Shown: piece after piece, positions 18,182 through 25,133 of the stretch
Layout of the letters: every line of letters begins with the position of its first letter
How positions within the stretch are numbered: position 1 is the stretch's first letter
NCBI GenBank assembly: GCA_902781315.1
Contig: CACZIT010000001.1
Location: 62,001 to 126,000 of the forward strand
Reading direction: 5' to 3'
DNA length: 64,000 nucleotides
Origin: an uncultured Prevotellaceae bacterium
GTDB taxonomy: Bacteria; Bacteroidota; Bacteroidia; Bacteroidales; Bacteroidaceae
Position numbers and translations under genes: made by a program
The notes under the pieces: model-generated
What the model was told of the DNA's origin: nothing
Databases searched by the model: none
The model's input: only the letters and a program-made list of their open reading frames with translations

Positions 18182-19231
18182 ATGAGTGTATTCAAAGATA
18201 AAGTCCTTCTGATTACGGGAGGCACGGGATCGTTTGGCAATGCAGTATTGAAGCGATTCCTGGATTCTGATATTAAGGAGATAAGAATCTTTTCGAGAGA
18301 CGAGAAGAAACAAGATGACATGCGCCATGAATATCAGGCAAAGTATCCTGAGGTGGCACGGAAAATCAAGTTCTATATTGGTGACGTGCGCTCACTGGAG
18401 TCTTGTCGGTCGGCGATGCCTGGCGTGGATTACATTTTCCATGCTGCTGCGCTGAAGCAGGTGCCGTCGTGCGAATTCTTCCCGATGGAGGCTGTGCGAA
18501 CGAATGTGATTGGTACGGACAACGTGCTGACAGCAGCCATTGAGAATCACGTGAAAAGCGTAATTTGTCTGTCAACGGACAAGGCTGCCTATCCGATCAA
18601 TGCTATGGGCATCACGAAGGCAATTGAGGAAAAGATTGCCGTGGCGAAGTCGCGCTATAGCGGTGACACAAGAATCTGCTGCACGCGCTATGGTAATGTG
18701 ATGTGCTCGCGCGGTAGCGTGATTCCTTTGTGGATTGACCAAATCCGCGAAGGGGCTCCTATCACGTTGACGGAGCCGAAGATGACACGTTTCATCATGT
18801 CGCTGGAGGAGGCTGTGGACTTGGTGCTGTTTGCCTTTGAGCATGGCCAGAATGGCGACATCTTGGTGCAGAAGGCACCAGCCTGTACGATTCAGACGCA
18901 GGCTGAGGCTGTTTGTGAGCTGTTCGGTGGTAAGAAGGAAGAGATTAAGGTGATTGGCATCCGTCACGGTGAGAAGATGTACGAGACGCTGCTGACTAAG
19001 GAGGAGTGTGCCAAGGCTGAGGACATGGGGAACTTCTTCCGTGTGCCTGCTGACAACCGCGACCTGAACTACGATAAGTATTTCAAGGAAGGTGATACGA
19101 AGCGAGTGATGATTGAGGAGTTTAATTCGGATAACACCCGCAGGCTGAACCTCGAAGAAACCAAGGCGAAGATTGCTTCGCTGGAGTATATACAGAACGA
19201 GCTGAATGGAATTCCTAATATTGTGAAATAA
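18182..19231 (+). CDS. fnlA: UDP-N-acetylglucosamine 4,6-dehydratase/5-epimerase, first step to UDP-L-FucNAc
   Basis: A 349-residue SDR of the FnlA/WbjB/CapE type. It has ITGGTGSFGNAV at residues 11-22, the family hallmark FSRDEKKQDDMR, STDKAAYPINAMG and an MGITKAIEEK segment in which Met replaces the usual catalytic Tyr, as in inverting dehydratases. The enzyme converts UDP-GlcNAc to UDP-4-keto-6-deoxy-sugar intermediates with C5 inversion. fnlB and fnlC follow, but are separated from fnlA and from each other by two repeat-bracketed genes. The stop codon abuts the first F1 repeat unit. Confidence 0.94.
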   Translation: MSVFKDKVLLITGGTGSFGNAVLKRFLDSDIKEIRIFSRDEKKQDDMRHEYQAKYPEVARKIKFYIGDVRSLESCRSAMPGVDYIFHAAALKQVPSCEFFPMEAVRTNVIGTDNVLTAAIENHVKSVICLSTDKAAYPINAMGITKAIEEKIAVAKSRYSGDTRICCTRYGNVMCSRGSVIPLWIDQIREGAPITLTEPKMTRFIMSLEEAVDLVLFAFEHGQNGDILVQKAPACTIQTQAEAVCELFGGKKEEIKVIGIRHGEKMYETLLTKEECAKAEDMGNFFRVPADNRDLNYDKYFKEGDTKRVMIEEFNSDNTRRLNLEETKAKIASLEYIQNELNGIPNIVK

Positions 19232-19381
19232 GGCCCCCAAGCCCCCTAAAGGGGAGTGTAAGGCCCCCAAGCCCCTGAAGGGGAGTGTAAGGCCCCCAAG
19301 CCCCCTAAAGGGGAGTGTAAGGCCCCCAAGCCCCCTAAAGGGGAGTGTAAGGCCGAGTGTTGCCCTAAGTCGGGGAGTGTG
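19230..19381. repeat. F1 repeat array, left arm of the DUF559 element (about five units)
   Basis: Four near-identical 29-30 bp units start at 19231, 19261, 19290 and 19320. Each contains GGCCCCCAAG and a CCCCCTAAAGGGG core able to form a hairpin, and ends GAGTGTA. A fifth, degenerate unit (19350-19381) reaches the DUF559 start. The same sequence occurs inverted at 19794-19824, making a terminal inverted repeat around the nuclease gene. Confidence 0.9.
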
Positions 19382-19384
19382 ATG

Positions 19385-19780
19385 ATGCGGAAGAAAGGGT
19401 GTGTGAGACATTCTGCAGATGTGATTGAATATCCTTTGTTATGGAAGTTTGCAAAGGAAAATAGGAACAATTCTATGGAGGCAGAAAGATTGTTATGGTT
19501 TTATTTGAGCAATAAACAACTTGGCGTTCGGTTTCGTAGGCAACACATCATTGGACAGTATATCGCAGACTTTGCATGCTTGGAGAAAATGCTTGTGGTC
19601 GAGTTGGATGGTGGGTATCACACTTTGCCAGAACAACAAATAAGTGACGAACAGCGAACTGCGGATTTACAAGAAATGGGATATAGAGTGATTCGATTCA
19701 CAAACGAAGAACTCTTTAACGGAATTGAATTAGTATTAACCCAAATTAAAAATGCCCTCAGCGAAAACGCTCCCCTTTAA
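19385..19780 (+). CDS. DUF559 (VSR-like PD-(D/E)XK) endonuclease-like protein in a repeat-bracketed element
   Basis: About 131 residues; ATG 19385 is chosen, with ATG 19382 and GTG 19379 as alternatives. The DUF559 core is clear: EAERLLWFYLSNKQLGVRFR, RRQHIIGQYIADFACLEK, and LVVELDGGYH, where the Asp and Glu lie as in the very-short-patch-repair nuclease fold. It ends YRVIRFTNEELF followed by a last helix. The final codons and stop lie inside an F1 repeat. The gene is more AT-rich than fnlA and fnlB. A homologous DUF559 module is inserted inside the gene at 29405, also between inverted F1 copies. It splits the fnlA-fnlB-fnlC pathway. A nicking or homing role is plausible but unproven. Confidence 0.88.
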   Translation: MRKKGCVRHSADVIEYPLLWKFAKENRNNSMEAERLLWFYLSNKQLGVRFRRQHIIGQYIADFACLEKMLVVELDGGYHTLPEQQISDEQRTADLQEMGYRVIRFTNEELFNGIELVLTQIKNALSENAPL

Positions 19781-19826
19781 TGAGCAGGAGCCATTACGCT
19801 CCCCTTTAGGGGGCTCGGGGGCTTGA
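19767..19826. repeat. F1 repeats, right arm of the DUF559 element
   Basis: One partial F1 core (CGCTCCCCTTTAA) at 19768-19780 overlaps the DUF559 stop. A full inverted unit follows at 19794-19824 (CGCTCCCCTTTAGGGGG then GGGGGCTT). It is the reverse complement of the left-arm unit, so the nuclease gene is enclosed by inverted repeats. It ends 6-8 bp before the fnlB ATG. Confidence 0.88.
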
Positions 19827-19831
19827 TTATT

Positions 19832-21085
19832 ATGAAGATATTAGTGACAGGAGCGAAGGGGTTCGTTGGGAAGAACCTTTGTGCGGCATTGAAGAATATT
19901 CGTGATGGAAAGGACAGGACACATCCTGACCTGAAAATAGAGGAGGTATTTGAGTACGACCTTGATTCAACACCTGAAGAGCTGGATGCTTGGTGTAAGG
20001 AGGCGGACTTCGTGTTTAATCTTGCAGGTGTGAACAGGCCGAAGGAGCAGTCGGAGTTCATGGAAGGGAACTTTGGGTTTGCCTCGACATTGCTGGAAAC
20101 GCTGAAGAAACATGGGAACCGTTGTCCGGTGATGTTGTCGTCGAGTCAGCAGGCTTCGCTGACAGGAAGGTTCGGGAATAGTGAGTATGGACGATCGAAG
20201 AAGGCAGGGGAGGACTTGTTCCTTCGCTATGGAGCCGAGACGGGCGCAAAGGTCCTGGTCTATCGTTTCCCAAATCTGTTTGGCAAATGGTGTAGGCCGA
20301 ATTATAACTCGGCTGTGGCTACATTCTGCAATAATATTGCCAACGACCTGCCCATACAGGTCAATGACCCAAGTGTGGAATTGGAACTGCTGTACATCGA
20401 CGACTTGGTGGACGAGATGATGTCTTGTCTGCAAGGGAAGGAGCATCGGTGTGATTTCAATGGCTTGGAAGTTATACCAGCCCCCTATCCCCCTAAAGGG
20501 GAGATTGAAGATGGGAGTGTACACTCCCCTTCAGGGGGCTTGGGGGCTTACTCCTATTGCCCGGTGACGCATAAGGTAACATTGGGGCGCATTGTAGAGT
20601 TGTTGCATGAGTTTGCTGAACAGCCGAAGACGCTGATGATTCCAGAGATTCCTGCGAATTCGTTTGAGAAGAAACTGTACTCTACATTCTTGAGTTATCT
20701 GCCAAAGGAGAAGGTGGCATTTCCGCTGAAGATGAACGTGGATGACCGCGGCTCGTTTACGGAGTTGATTCATACGTTGAACTGCGGACAGGTTTCCATC
20801 AATATCTCGAAACCAGGTATCACGAAGGGCCAGCATTGGCACAACACGAAGTGGGAGCAGTTCATTGTTGTCAGTGGACACGGACTTATCCAGATGCGTA
20901 AGGAAGGGACAGATGAAATAATAAATTATGAGGTTTCAGGCGACAAGATTCAATCCGTTTTCATGTTACCCGGTTATACTCATAACATCATCAACCTTTC
21001 TGATACGGAAGACCTGGTTACGGTGATGTACTGCAATGAAATCTTTAATCCTAATAAGCCTGATACTTATTTCGACCCTGTCTAG
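19832..21085 (+). CDS. fnlB: UDP-L-FucNAc biosynthesis bifunctional reductase/cupin, with an in-frame F1 insertion
   Basis: A 417-residue protein of the FnlB/WbjC/CapF type. ATG 19832 is preferred over an upstream TTG. Residues 1-285 form an SDR (VTGAKGFVGKNLC, SSSQQASLTGRFG, YGRSKKAGEDL). Residues 300-417 form a cupin (GITKGQHWHNTKWEQF). CapF-type enzymes reduce and epimerise the keto intermediate before FnlC. Residues about 216-239 (PAPYPPKGEIEDG and on) are not part of the family; they are encoded by a 72 bp inverted F1 pair at 20478-20549. The extra loop lies in the SDR domain's C-terminal part, so activity may be retained. Confidence 0.93.
   Translation: MKILVTGAKGFVGKNLCAALKNIRDGKDRTHPDLKIEEVFEYDLDSTPEELDAWCKEADFVFNLAGVNRPKEQSEFMEGNFGFASTLLETLKKHGNRCPVMLSSSQQASLTGRFGNSEYGRSKKAGEDLFLRYGAETGAKVLVYRFPNLFGKWCRPNYNSAVATFCNNIANDLPIQVNDPSVELELLYIDDLVDEMMSCLQGKEHRCDFNGLEVIPAPYPPKGEIEDGSVHSPSGGLGAYSYCPVTHKVTLGRIVELLHEFAEQPKTLMIPEIPANSFEKKLYSTFLSYLPKEKVAFPLKMNVDDRGSFTELIHTLNCGQVSINISKPGITKGQHWHNTKWEQFIVVSGHGLIQMRKEGTDEIINYEVSGDKIQSVFMLPGYTHNIINLSDTEDLVTVMYCNEIFNPNKPDTYFDPV
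20478..20549. repeat. Empty F1 inverted pair inside fnlB
   Basis: Two F1 cores in opposite orientation (CCCCCTAAAGGGGAG and CTCCCCTTCAGGGGG) are separated by about 20 bp. Together they occupy roughly 72 bp, a multiple of three, and keep fnlB open. They use the same F1 subtype as the DUF559 element 650 bp upstream, suggesting a solo or cargo-less version of it. Confidence 0.85.
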
Positions 21086-21110
21086 AATTAGAGAATTAAA
21101 GAATTGTTCC
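21083..21110. repeat. F3 repeat, left arm of the GxxExxY element
   Basis: AGAATTAGAGAATT followed by AAAGAATTG. The same sequence occurs inverted at 21517-21548, with about 22 of 27 bases matching. It begins at the fnlB stop and ends 7 bp before the GxxExxY ATG. Confidence 0.8.
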
Positions 21111-21117
21111 AATAACG

Positions 21118-21516
21118 ATGATATATCCAGAACTAAGCAATAGAATTCTTGGAATAGCCATGCAACTGCATCGTGAGATGGGATGTGGATTTAAGGAAAA
21201 GGTATATCAAGATGCATTTGAAGTGCTGCTGAAAGAGAATAATATTCAGTATGAACGAGAGAAGCATATAGATTTAGTCTTTCATGGTGTGAAACTAGAA
21301 CATGATTTCTACTATGATTTCTTGATTGAAGATAAAATTGGAGTTGAACTTAAAGCTGTTTCTGAAATAATCGGAGAATTTGAAGCTCAGATCATAAACT
21401 ACCTACATGTGAGCAATCACAAATTAGGTTTATTATTGAACTTCGGTACCACCAGTTTGGAATACCGCTGGTATCCAAATGAATGGCACCACAGACAAAA
21501 CGCAAGTATTGGCTGA
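21118..21516 (+). CDS. GxxExxY protein (PD-(D/E)XK nuclease-like) in a repeat-bracketed element
   Basis: A 132-residue protein of the GxxExxY family (TIGR04256). The naming motif is GFKEKVY near residue 24. A nuclease-like core follows: FYYDFLIEDKIGVELKA, with Asp and an E-x-K pair placed as in PD-(D/E)XK enzymes. It ends with HKLGLLLNFG and the family-typical aromatic tail. The gene is AT-rich compared with fnlB and fnlC and is enclosed by inverted F3 repeats. It interrupts the fnlB-fnlC pair without breaking either gene. Substrate and biological role are unknown. Confidence 0.88.
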   Translation: MIYPELSNRILGIAMQLHREMGCGFKEKVYQDAFEVLLKENNIQYEREKHIDLVFHGVKLEHDFYYDFLIEDKIGVELKAVSEIIGEFEAQIINYLHVSNHKLGLLLNFGTTSLEYRWYPNEWHHRQNASIG

Positions 21517-21550
21517 AAAAATTCTCCAATTCTCTAATTCTTGAAATTAA
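21517..21550. repeat. F3 repeat, right arm of the GxxExxY element
   Basis: AATTCTCCAATTCTCTAATTCTTG is the inverted counterpart of the left arm at 21083. The shared core is AGAATTAGAGAATT on the opposite strand. It starts right after the GxxExxY stop and ends about 12 bp before the fnlC ATG. Confidence 0.8.
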
Positions 21551-21561
21551 AAAGATAAGAT

Positions 21562-22725
21562 ATGGAATTTAAACATTTTAAAGACAACGGTAAATTAAAA
21601 TTGTTAATTATCGTGGGTACTCGTCCTGAGATTATCCGCCTGGCAGCCGTGATTAACAAGTGTAGGAAGTATTTCGACACGTTGCTGGCACACACAGGTC
21701 AGAACTACGACTACAACCTCAATGGTGTGTTCTTCAAGGATTTGAAATTGGCGGATCCGGATATATACATGGAGGCAGTGGGCGACGACCTGGGGGCTAC
21801 GATGGGAAACATCATCGACAAGAGTTATAAGGTGATGGTGGAGACGAAACCCGATGCCGTGCTGGTGCTGGGTGATACGAACTCCTGTCTGAGTGTGATT
21901 GGTGCCAAGCGCCTGCATATCCCCATCTTCCACATGGAGGCTGGCAACAGGTGTAAGGACGAATGTCTGCCGGAGGAGACGAACAGGCGAATCGTTGACA
22001 TCATCTCGGATGTGAACATGGCCTATTCGGAGCATGCCCGGCGATACCTTGCCGACTGTGGACTGCCAAAGGAGCGTACATATGTGACGGGGTCGCCGAT
22101 GGCGGAGGTGTTGCATGAGAATCTGGCAGAGATAGAAGCATCGGATATTCATGAGCGCCTCGGATTGGAGAAAGGAAAATATATTCTGCTGAGCGCACAC
22201 CGTGAGGAGAATATTGACACAGAAAAGAATTTCCTGTCGCTCTTTACGGCCATCAACAAGATGGCAGAGAAATACGACATGCCGATATTGTACTCCTGTC
22301 ACCCGCGTTCCAAGAAAAGATTGCAAGCATCAGGATTCAAGTTGGATGATCGGGTCATCCAGCACGAACCACTTGGCTTCCACGATTACAACTGCCTGCA
22401 GATGAATGCCTTTGCCGTGGTGAGCGATAGTGGAACACTGCCCGAGGAGAGCAGTTTCTTTACGAGCATCGGCCATCCCTTCCCTGCTATATGTATCCGT
22501 ACGAGTACAGAGCGGCCAGAGGCTCTTGACAAGGCTTGCTTTATTTTGGCAGGCATTGACGAGAAGTCCTTGCTGCAAGCTGTTGATACAGCGGTCACGC
22601 TCAACCAGAATGGAGATTATGGTATTCCTGTGCCAGACTATGTGGAGGAGAATGTTTCTACGAAGGTCGTAAAGATTATCCAAAGCTATACGGGAGTCGT
22701 CAATAAGATGGTTTGGAGGAAGTAA
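21562..22725 (+). CDS. fnlC: UDP-N-acetyl sugar 2-epimerase, last step to UDP-L-FucNAc
   Basis: A 387-residue WecB-like epimerase of the FnlC/WbjD/CapG type. It shows IVGTRPEIIRLAAVI (N-terminal UDP site), HTGQNYDYNLN, LGDTNSCLS, FHMEAGNRCKDECLPEETNR and a C-terminal SDSGTLPEESSFF. The pattern AGNRCKD rather than AGLRT separates FnlC from ordinary WecB. The product is UDP-L-FucNAc, the donor for the WbuB-like transferase at 14370. A F2 hairpin array begins right after the stop. Confidence 0.94.
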   Translation: MEFKHFKDNGKLKLLIIVGTRPEIIRLAAVINKCRKYFDTLLAHTGQNYDYNLNGVFFKDLKLADPDIYMEAVGDDLGATMGNIIDKSYKVMVETKPDAVLVLGDTNSCLSVIGAKRLHIPIFHMEAGNRCKDECLPEETNRRIVDIISDVNMAYSEHARRYLADCGLPKERTYVTGSPMAEVLHENLAEIEASDIHERLGLEKGKYILLSAHREENIDTEKNFLSLFTAINKMAEKYDMPILYSCHPRSKKRLQASGFKLDDRVIQHEPLGFHDYNCLQMNAFAVVSDSGTLPEESSFFTSIGHPFPAICIRTSTERPEALDKACFILAGIDEKSLLQAVDTAVTLNQNGDYGIPVPDYVEENVSTKVVKIIQSYTGVVNKMVWRK

Positions 22726-22727
22726 GG

Positions 22728-22880
22728 ACCAAGGCGCGATAGCGCTTCGCGCAGTTTAGAAGCAGCTTCGCTGCGGTTCTTGCTCCGACAAGCTACGCAA
22801 GCGCCCCTGCGGGTCGAGCGGAGAAAGTTGAGAAGCGCTGCGCGCGGTTCAAGGCTAGAAACTGGAAACTTAGAGATAAG
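22728..22880. repeat. F2 hairpin array with composite CTCCG...CGGAG unit, then a CTAGAAAC repeat
   Basis: This part of the 350 bp gene-free stretch 22726-23075 holds small palindromes (GCGCTTCGCGC, GCAGCTTCGCTGC, GCGCTGCGCGC) joined by TTTAGAAG or GTTGAGAAG linkers. A longer unit from TTGCTCCG to CGAGCGGAG lies at 22779-22823 and recurs at 30484 and 31345. A CTAGAAACTGGAAAC element at 22853-22870 relates to repeats at 32640 and 32820. No passenger gene is present. Confidence 0.8.
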
Positions 22881-22921
22881 TTGTTTTTATCCGATTCGGA
22901 TAATCTTTTTTGGATAATTTC

Positions 22922-22952
22922 TTGTGTATACTCATATAATAGTTTATCTTTG
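22922..22952 (+). promoter_or_regulatory. Bacteroidetes-type promoter upstream of the WbpM-like gene
   Basis: TATCTTTG at 22945-22952 matches the TAnnTTTG -7 element. A TTG at 22922-22924 lies 20 bp upstream, the expected -33 spacing. Transcription would start about 120 bp before the ATG at 23076. The leader contains a short open stretch (QGAYEVYDKFFAEWLRDKK at 22975-23037) that may be the end of a lost gene rather than a real peptide. Confidence 0.65.
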
Positions 22953-23075
22953 CAGGGTCAAATCTCAGCAGCAAGGGGCGTATGAAGTGTATGACAAGTT
23001 TTTTGCAGAATGGCTGAGGGACAAAAAGATTGGATAAAGGCTATATGCTACACATAATGAAACATTAATGGTACT

Positions 23076-25028
23076 ATGAATATCTTTCAGAAAATTACTA
23101 ACTGGTACTTCACGAAGGAGGCATTGCCTTACTGGTGTGTGTTCATCTTTGACTGTGTGATGACATTCTTGGCGGGTCTGATTGTGTTTTGGGCATATCA
23201 CCGGACAGGATATAACATCGAGCACTTCTGGGGTATCGTGCACTCCATCTTGATTTACGTGCTGATAGCCATGATAGGCTTCCGCGCGTTCAAGACCTAT
23301 TCGGGGGTGATGCGCTTCTCGTCGTTCGTAGACCTGCAGCAGGTGGCGTATGCGAATATCCTGTCGCTGTTGGTGGCGATACTGGTGCACTACCCACTGT
23401 ACAGCTTGCCGCAGCCCATGTTTGAGGCTTTCCGCATCCGCCATCTGGTCGTGATGTATGCCGTGGCGACCTTGCTGATGTGGGCTGGACGTGTGCTGGT
23501 GAAGGAATTGTATGAGCTTTCGTCGCTGAATAGGCATGTGAGGAACGCGCTGGTCTATGGCGTGAAGGAAGGCGGCATCGGTGTGGCAAAGTCGATACGG
23601 AATGAGAATCCGGCGAGGTTCCGTCTGAAGGGTTTCATCTCGCACGACAAGAACTTCCAGGGACACCAGCTGATGGGCGTAGGGGTGTTCCAAACATCAG
23701 AACTCGACGAGGTGCTGACGCGCTATCGCATCAGGGCTGTGCTGGTTTCGCCGCAGCGGAATGCGGAATTCCGCAATGATCAGGAGCTGCAGGGCATCCT
23801 GACGAATGCCGGCGTGAAAATATTCATGTCGGAGGGATATGCCGAGGGTGTTGCCACGGACCGCATCCGACTGAAGGAGGTGAGTATAGATGACCTGCTG
23901 CCACGCGATGAGATTAAGGTGGACCTGGAGGGCGTGAGCAAGATGTTGAAAGGACAGAGAATTCTGGTCACGGGGTCGGCAGGCAGCATTGGCAGTGAGA
24001 TGGTGAGGCAGATTGCACAGTTTGCTCCTGCGGAGATGATGCTCATCGACCAGGCGGAGACGCCGCAGCACGACATCAGGCTGATGATGAAGAAGCAGTG
24101 GCCGGAGATCAAGGTGCACACGGTGGTGACGAGCATCACGAAGCAGCAGCGCATGGAAAAGGTCTTCTCGGAGTTCCGTCCGGACTATGTGTTCCATGCT
24201 GCCGCGTATAAGCATGTGCCGATGATGGAGGACAATCCCAGCGAGAGTGTGCAGAACAACGTGCATGGCACGAAGATTCTGGCGGACCTGAGCGTGAAAT
24301 ATGGGGTGAAGAAGTTCGTGATGATCTCGACGGACAAGGCGGTGAACCCAACGAACGTGATGGGCTGCTCGAAGCGCATCTGCGAGATTTATGTGCAGGC
24401 GCTGGATAGGGCGCTGAAAAGCCCCACCCCGACCCTCCCCAGTAGGGAGGGGGTAAGCCCTACTGGGGAGGGTCAGGGTGGGGCTGTCTGTCAGTTCGTG
24501 ACCACTCGCTTTGGCAATGTGCTGGGCTCGAACGGGTCGGTGATACCGCTGTTTGAACGGCAGATAAAGGAGGGTGGACCGGTGACGGTGACGGATCCGA
24601 ACATCATCCGCTACTTCATGCTGATTCCGGAGGCTTGTAAGCTGGTGCTGGAGGCTGGCACGATGGGTAACGGTGGCGAGATATTCGTGTTCGACATGGG
24701 TAAGCCGGTGAAGATTGCTGACCTGGCAAAGCGAATGATCCTGCTGAGTGGGGCGAAGAACGTGGAAATCAAGTACACGGGACTACGCCCGGGCGAGAAG
24801 TTGTATGAGGAGATGTTGTCGACGGAGGAGAACACGAAGCCGTCGTTCCATGAGAAGATTCGCATTGCCTCGGTACGCGAATATGACTACGGGGAAGTGA
24901 GCAAGGCCATCGACGAGCTGATTGCCGTGAGCCAGGAGTATGACGATATGGCGACGGTGAAGAAGATGAAGGAGATTGTGCCGGAGTTCATCAGTAATAA
25001 TTCGGTGTATTCGGTGCTGGACAAGTAG
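23076..25028 (+). CDS. WbpM/CapD-type nucleotide-sugar 4,6-dehydratase (membrane), with in-frame F1 insertion
   Basis: A 650-residue protein. Four N-terminal membrane helices (residues about 20-140) are followed by a CoA-binding-like domain (NALVYGVKEGGIG) and a catalytic SDR from residue 295 (VTGSAGSIGSEMVRQ). STDKAVNPTNVMGCSKR shows the WbpM-type Met in place of Tyr. Such enzymes convert UDP-GlcNAc to UDP-4-keto-6-deoxy-GlcNAc, feeding the WbpV-like reductase at 15620. Residues 449-470, which include SPTPTLPSREG, are encoded by a perfectly in-frame 66 bp F1 inverted pair and are foreign to the family. The insertion lies in a surface loop before QFVTTRFGNVLGS. Confidence 0.93.
   Translation: MNIFQKITNWYFTKEALPYWCVFIFDCVMTFLAGLIVFWAYHRTGYNIEHFWGIVHSILIYVLIAMIGFRAFKTYSGVMRFSSFVDLQQVAYANILSLLVAILVHYPLYSLPQPMFEAFRIRHLVVMYAVATLLMWAGRVLVKELYELSSLNRHVRNALVYGVKEGGIGVAKSIRNENPARFRLKGFISHDKNFQGHQLMGVGVFQTSELDEVLTRYRIRAVLVSPQRNAEFRNDQELQGILTNAGVKIFMSEGYAEGVATDRIRLKEVSIDDLLPRDEIKVDLEGVSKMLKGQRILVTGSAGSIGSEMVRQIAQFAPAEMMLIDQAETPQHDIRLMMKKQWPEIKVHTVVTSITKQQRMEKVFSEFRPDYVFHAAAYKHVPMMEDNPSESVQNNVHGTKILADLSVKYGVKKFVMISTDKAVNPTNVMGCSKRICEIYVQALDRALKSPTPTLPSREGVSPTGEGQGGAVCQFVTTRFGNVLGSNGSVIPLFERQIKEGGPVTVTDPNIIRYFMLIPEACKLVLEAGTMGNGGEIFVFDMGKPVKIADLAKRMILLSGAKNVEIKYTGLRPGEKLYEEMLSTEENTKPSFHEKIRIASVREYDYGEVSKAIDELIAVSQEYDDMATVKKMKEIVPEFISNNSVYSVLDK
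24420..24485. repeat. Empty F1 inverted pair inside the WbpM-like gene
   Basis: A 66 bp element starting AGCCCCACCCCGACCCTCCC and ending with the near-exact reverse complement (GGGTCAGGGTGGGGCT). Each half contains its own CCCCAGTAGGGAGG or CTACTGGGGAGG palindrome. Length is 22 codons and the host frame stays open. Confidence 0.92.
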
Positions 25029-25107
25029 GCGCTTCGCGCGGGTAAGGGCCTTCGGCCGTGTAAGGACGCTGCGCGTCGTGTAAGGAGCCTTCGGCTCGTG
25101 TAAGGTG
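25029..25107. repeat. F2-like hairpin array with a GTGTAAGG linker
   Basis: Four palindromes in a row, GCGCTTCGCGC, GGCCTTCGGCC, GACGCTGCGCGTC and GAGCCTTCGGCTC, are joined by a constant GTGTAAGG (GGGTAAGG once). The stems differ completely but all keep base pairing. The array fills the space between the WbpM-like gene and the nucleotidyltransferase gene. Confidence 0.85.
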
Positions 25108-25133
25108 TTCTAGTTCTAAACTCTCAACAAATC

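Noticed and set aside
19230-19826. Classical insertion sequence with DUF559 as transposase
   Set aside because: No transposase catalytic motif (DDE, HUH or serine recombinase) and no obvious target-site duplication at the outer ends could be identified by eye. A nuclease-driven or trans-mobilised element remains possible.
22975-23037. Short peptide or leader gene before the WbpM-like gene
   Set aside because: The frame has no good start of its own and lies in a transcript leader; it may be a gene remnant, but evidence is too thin to annotate it.
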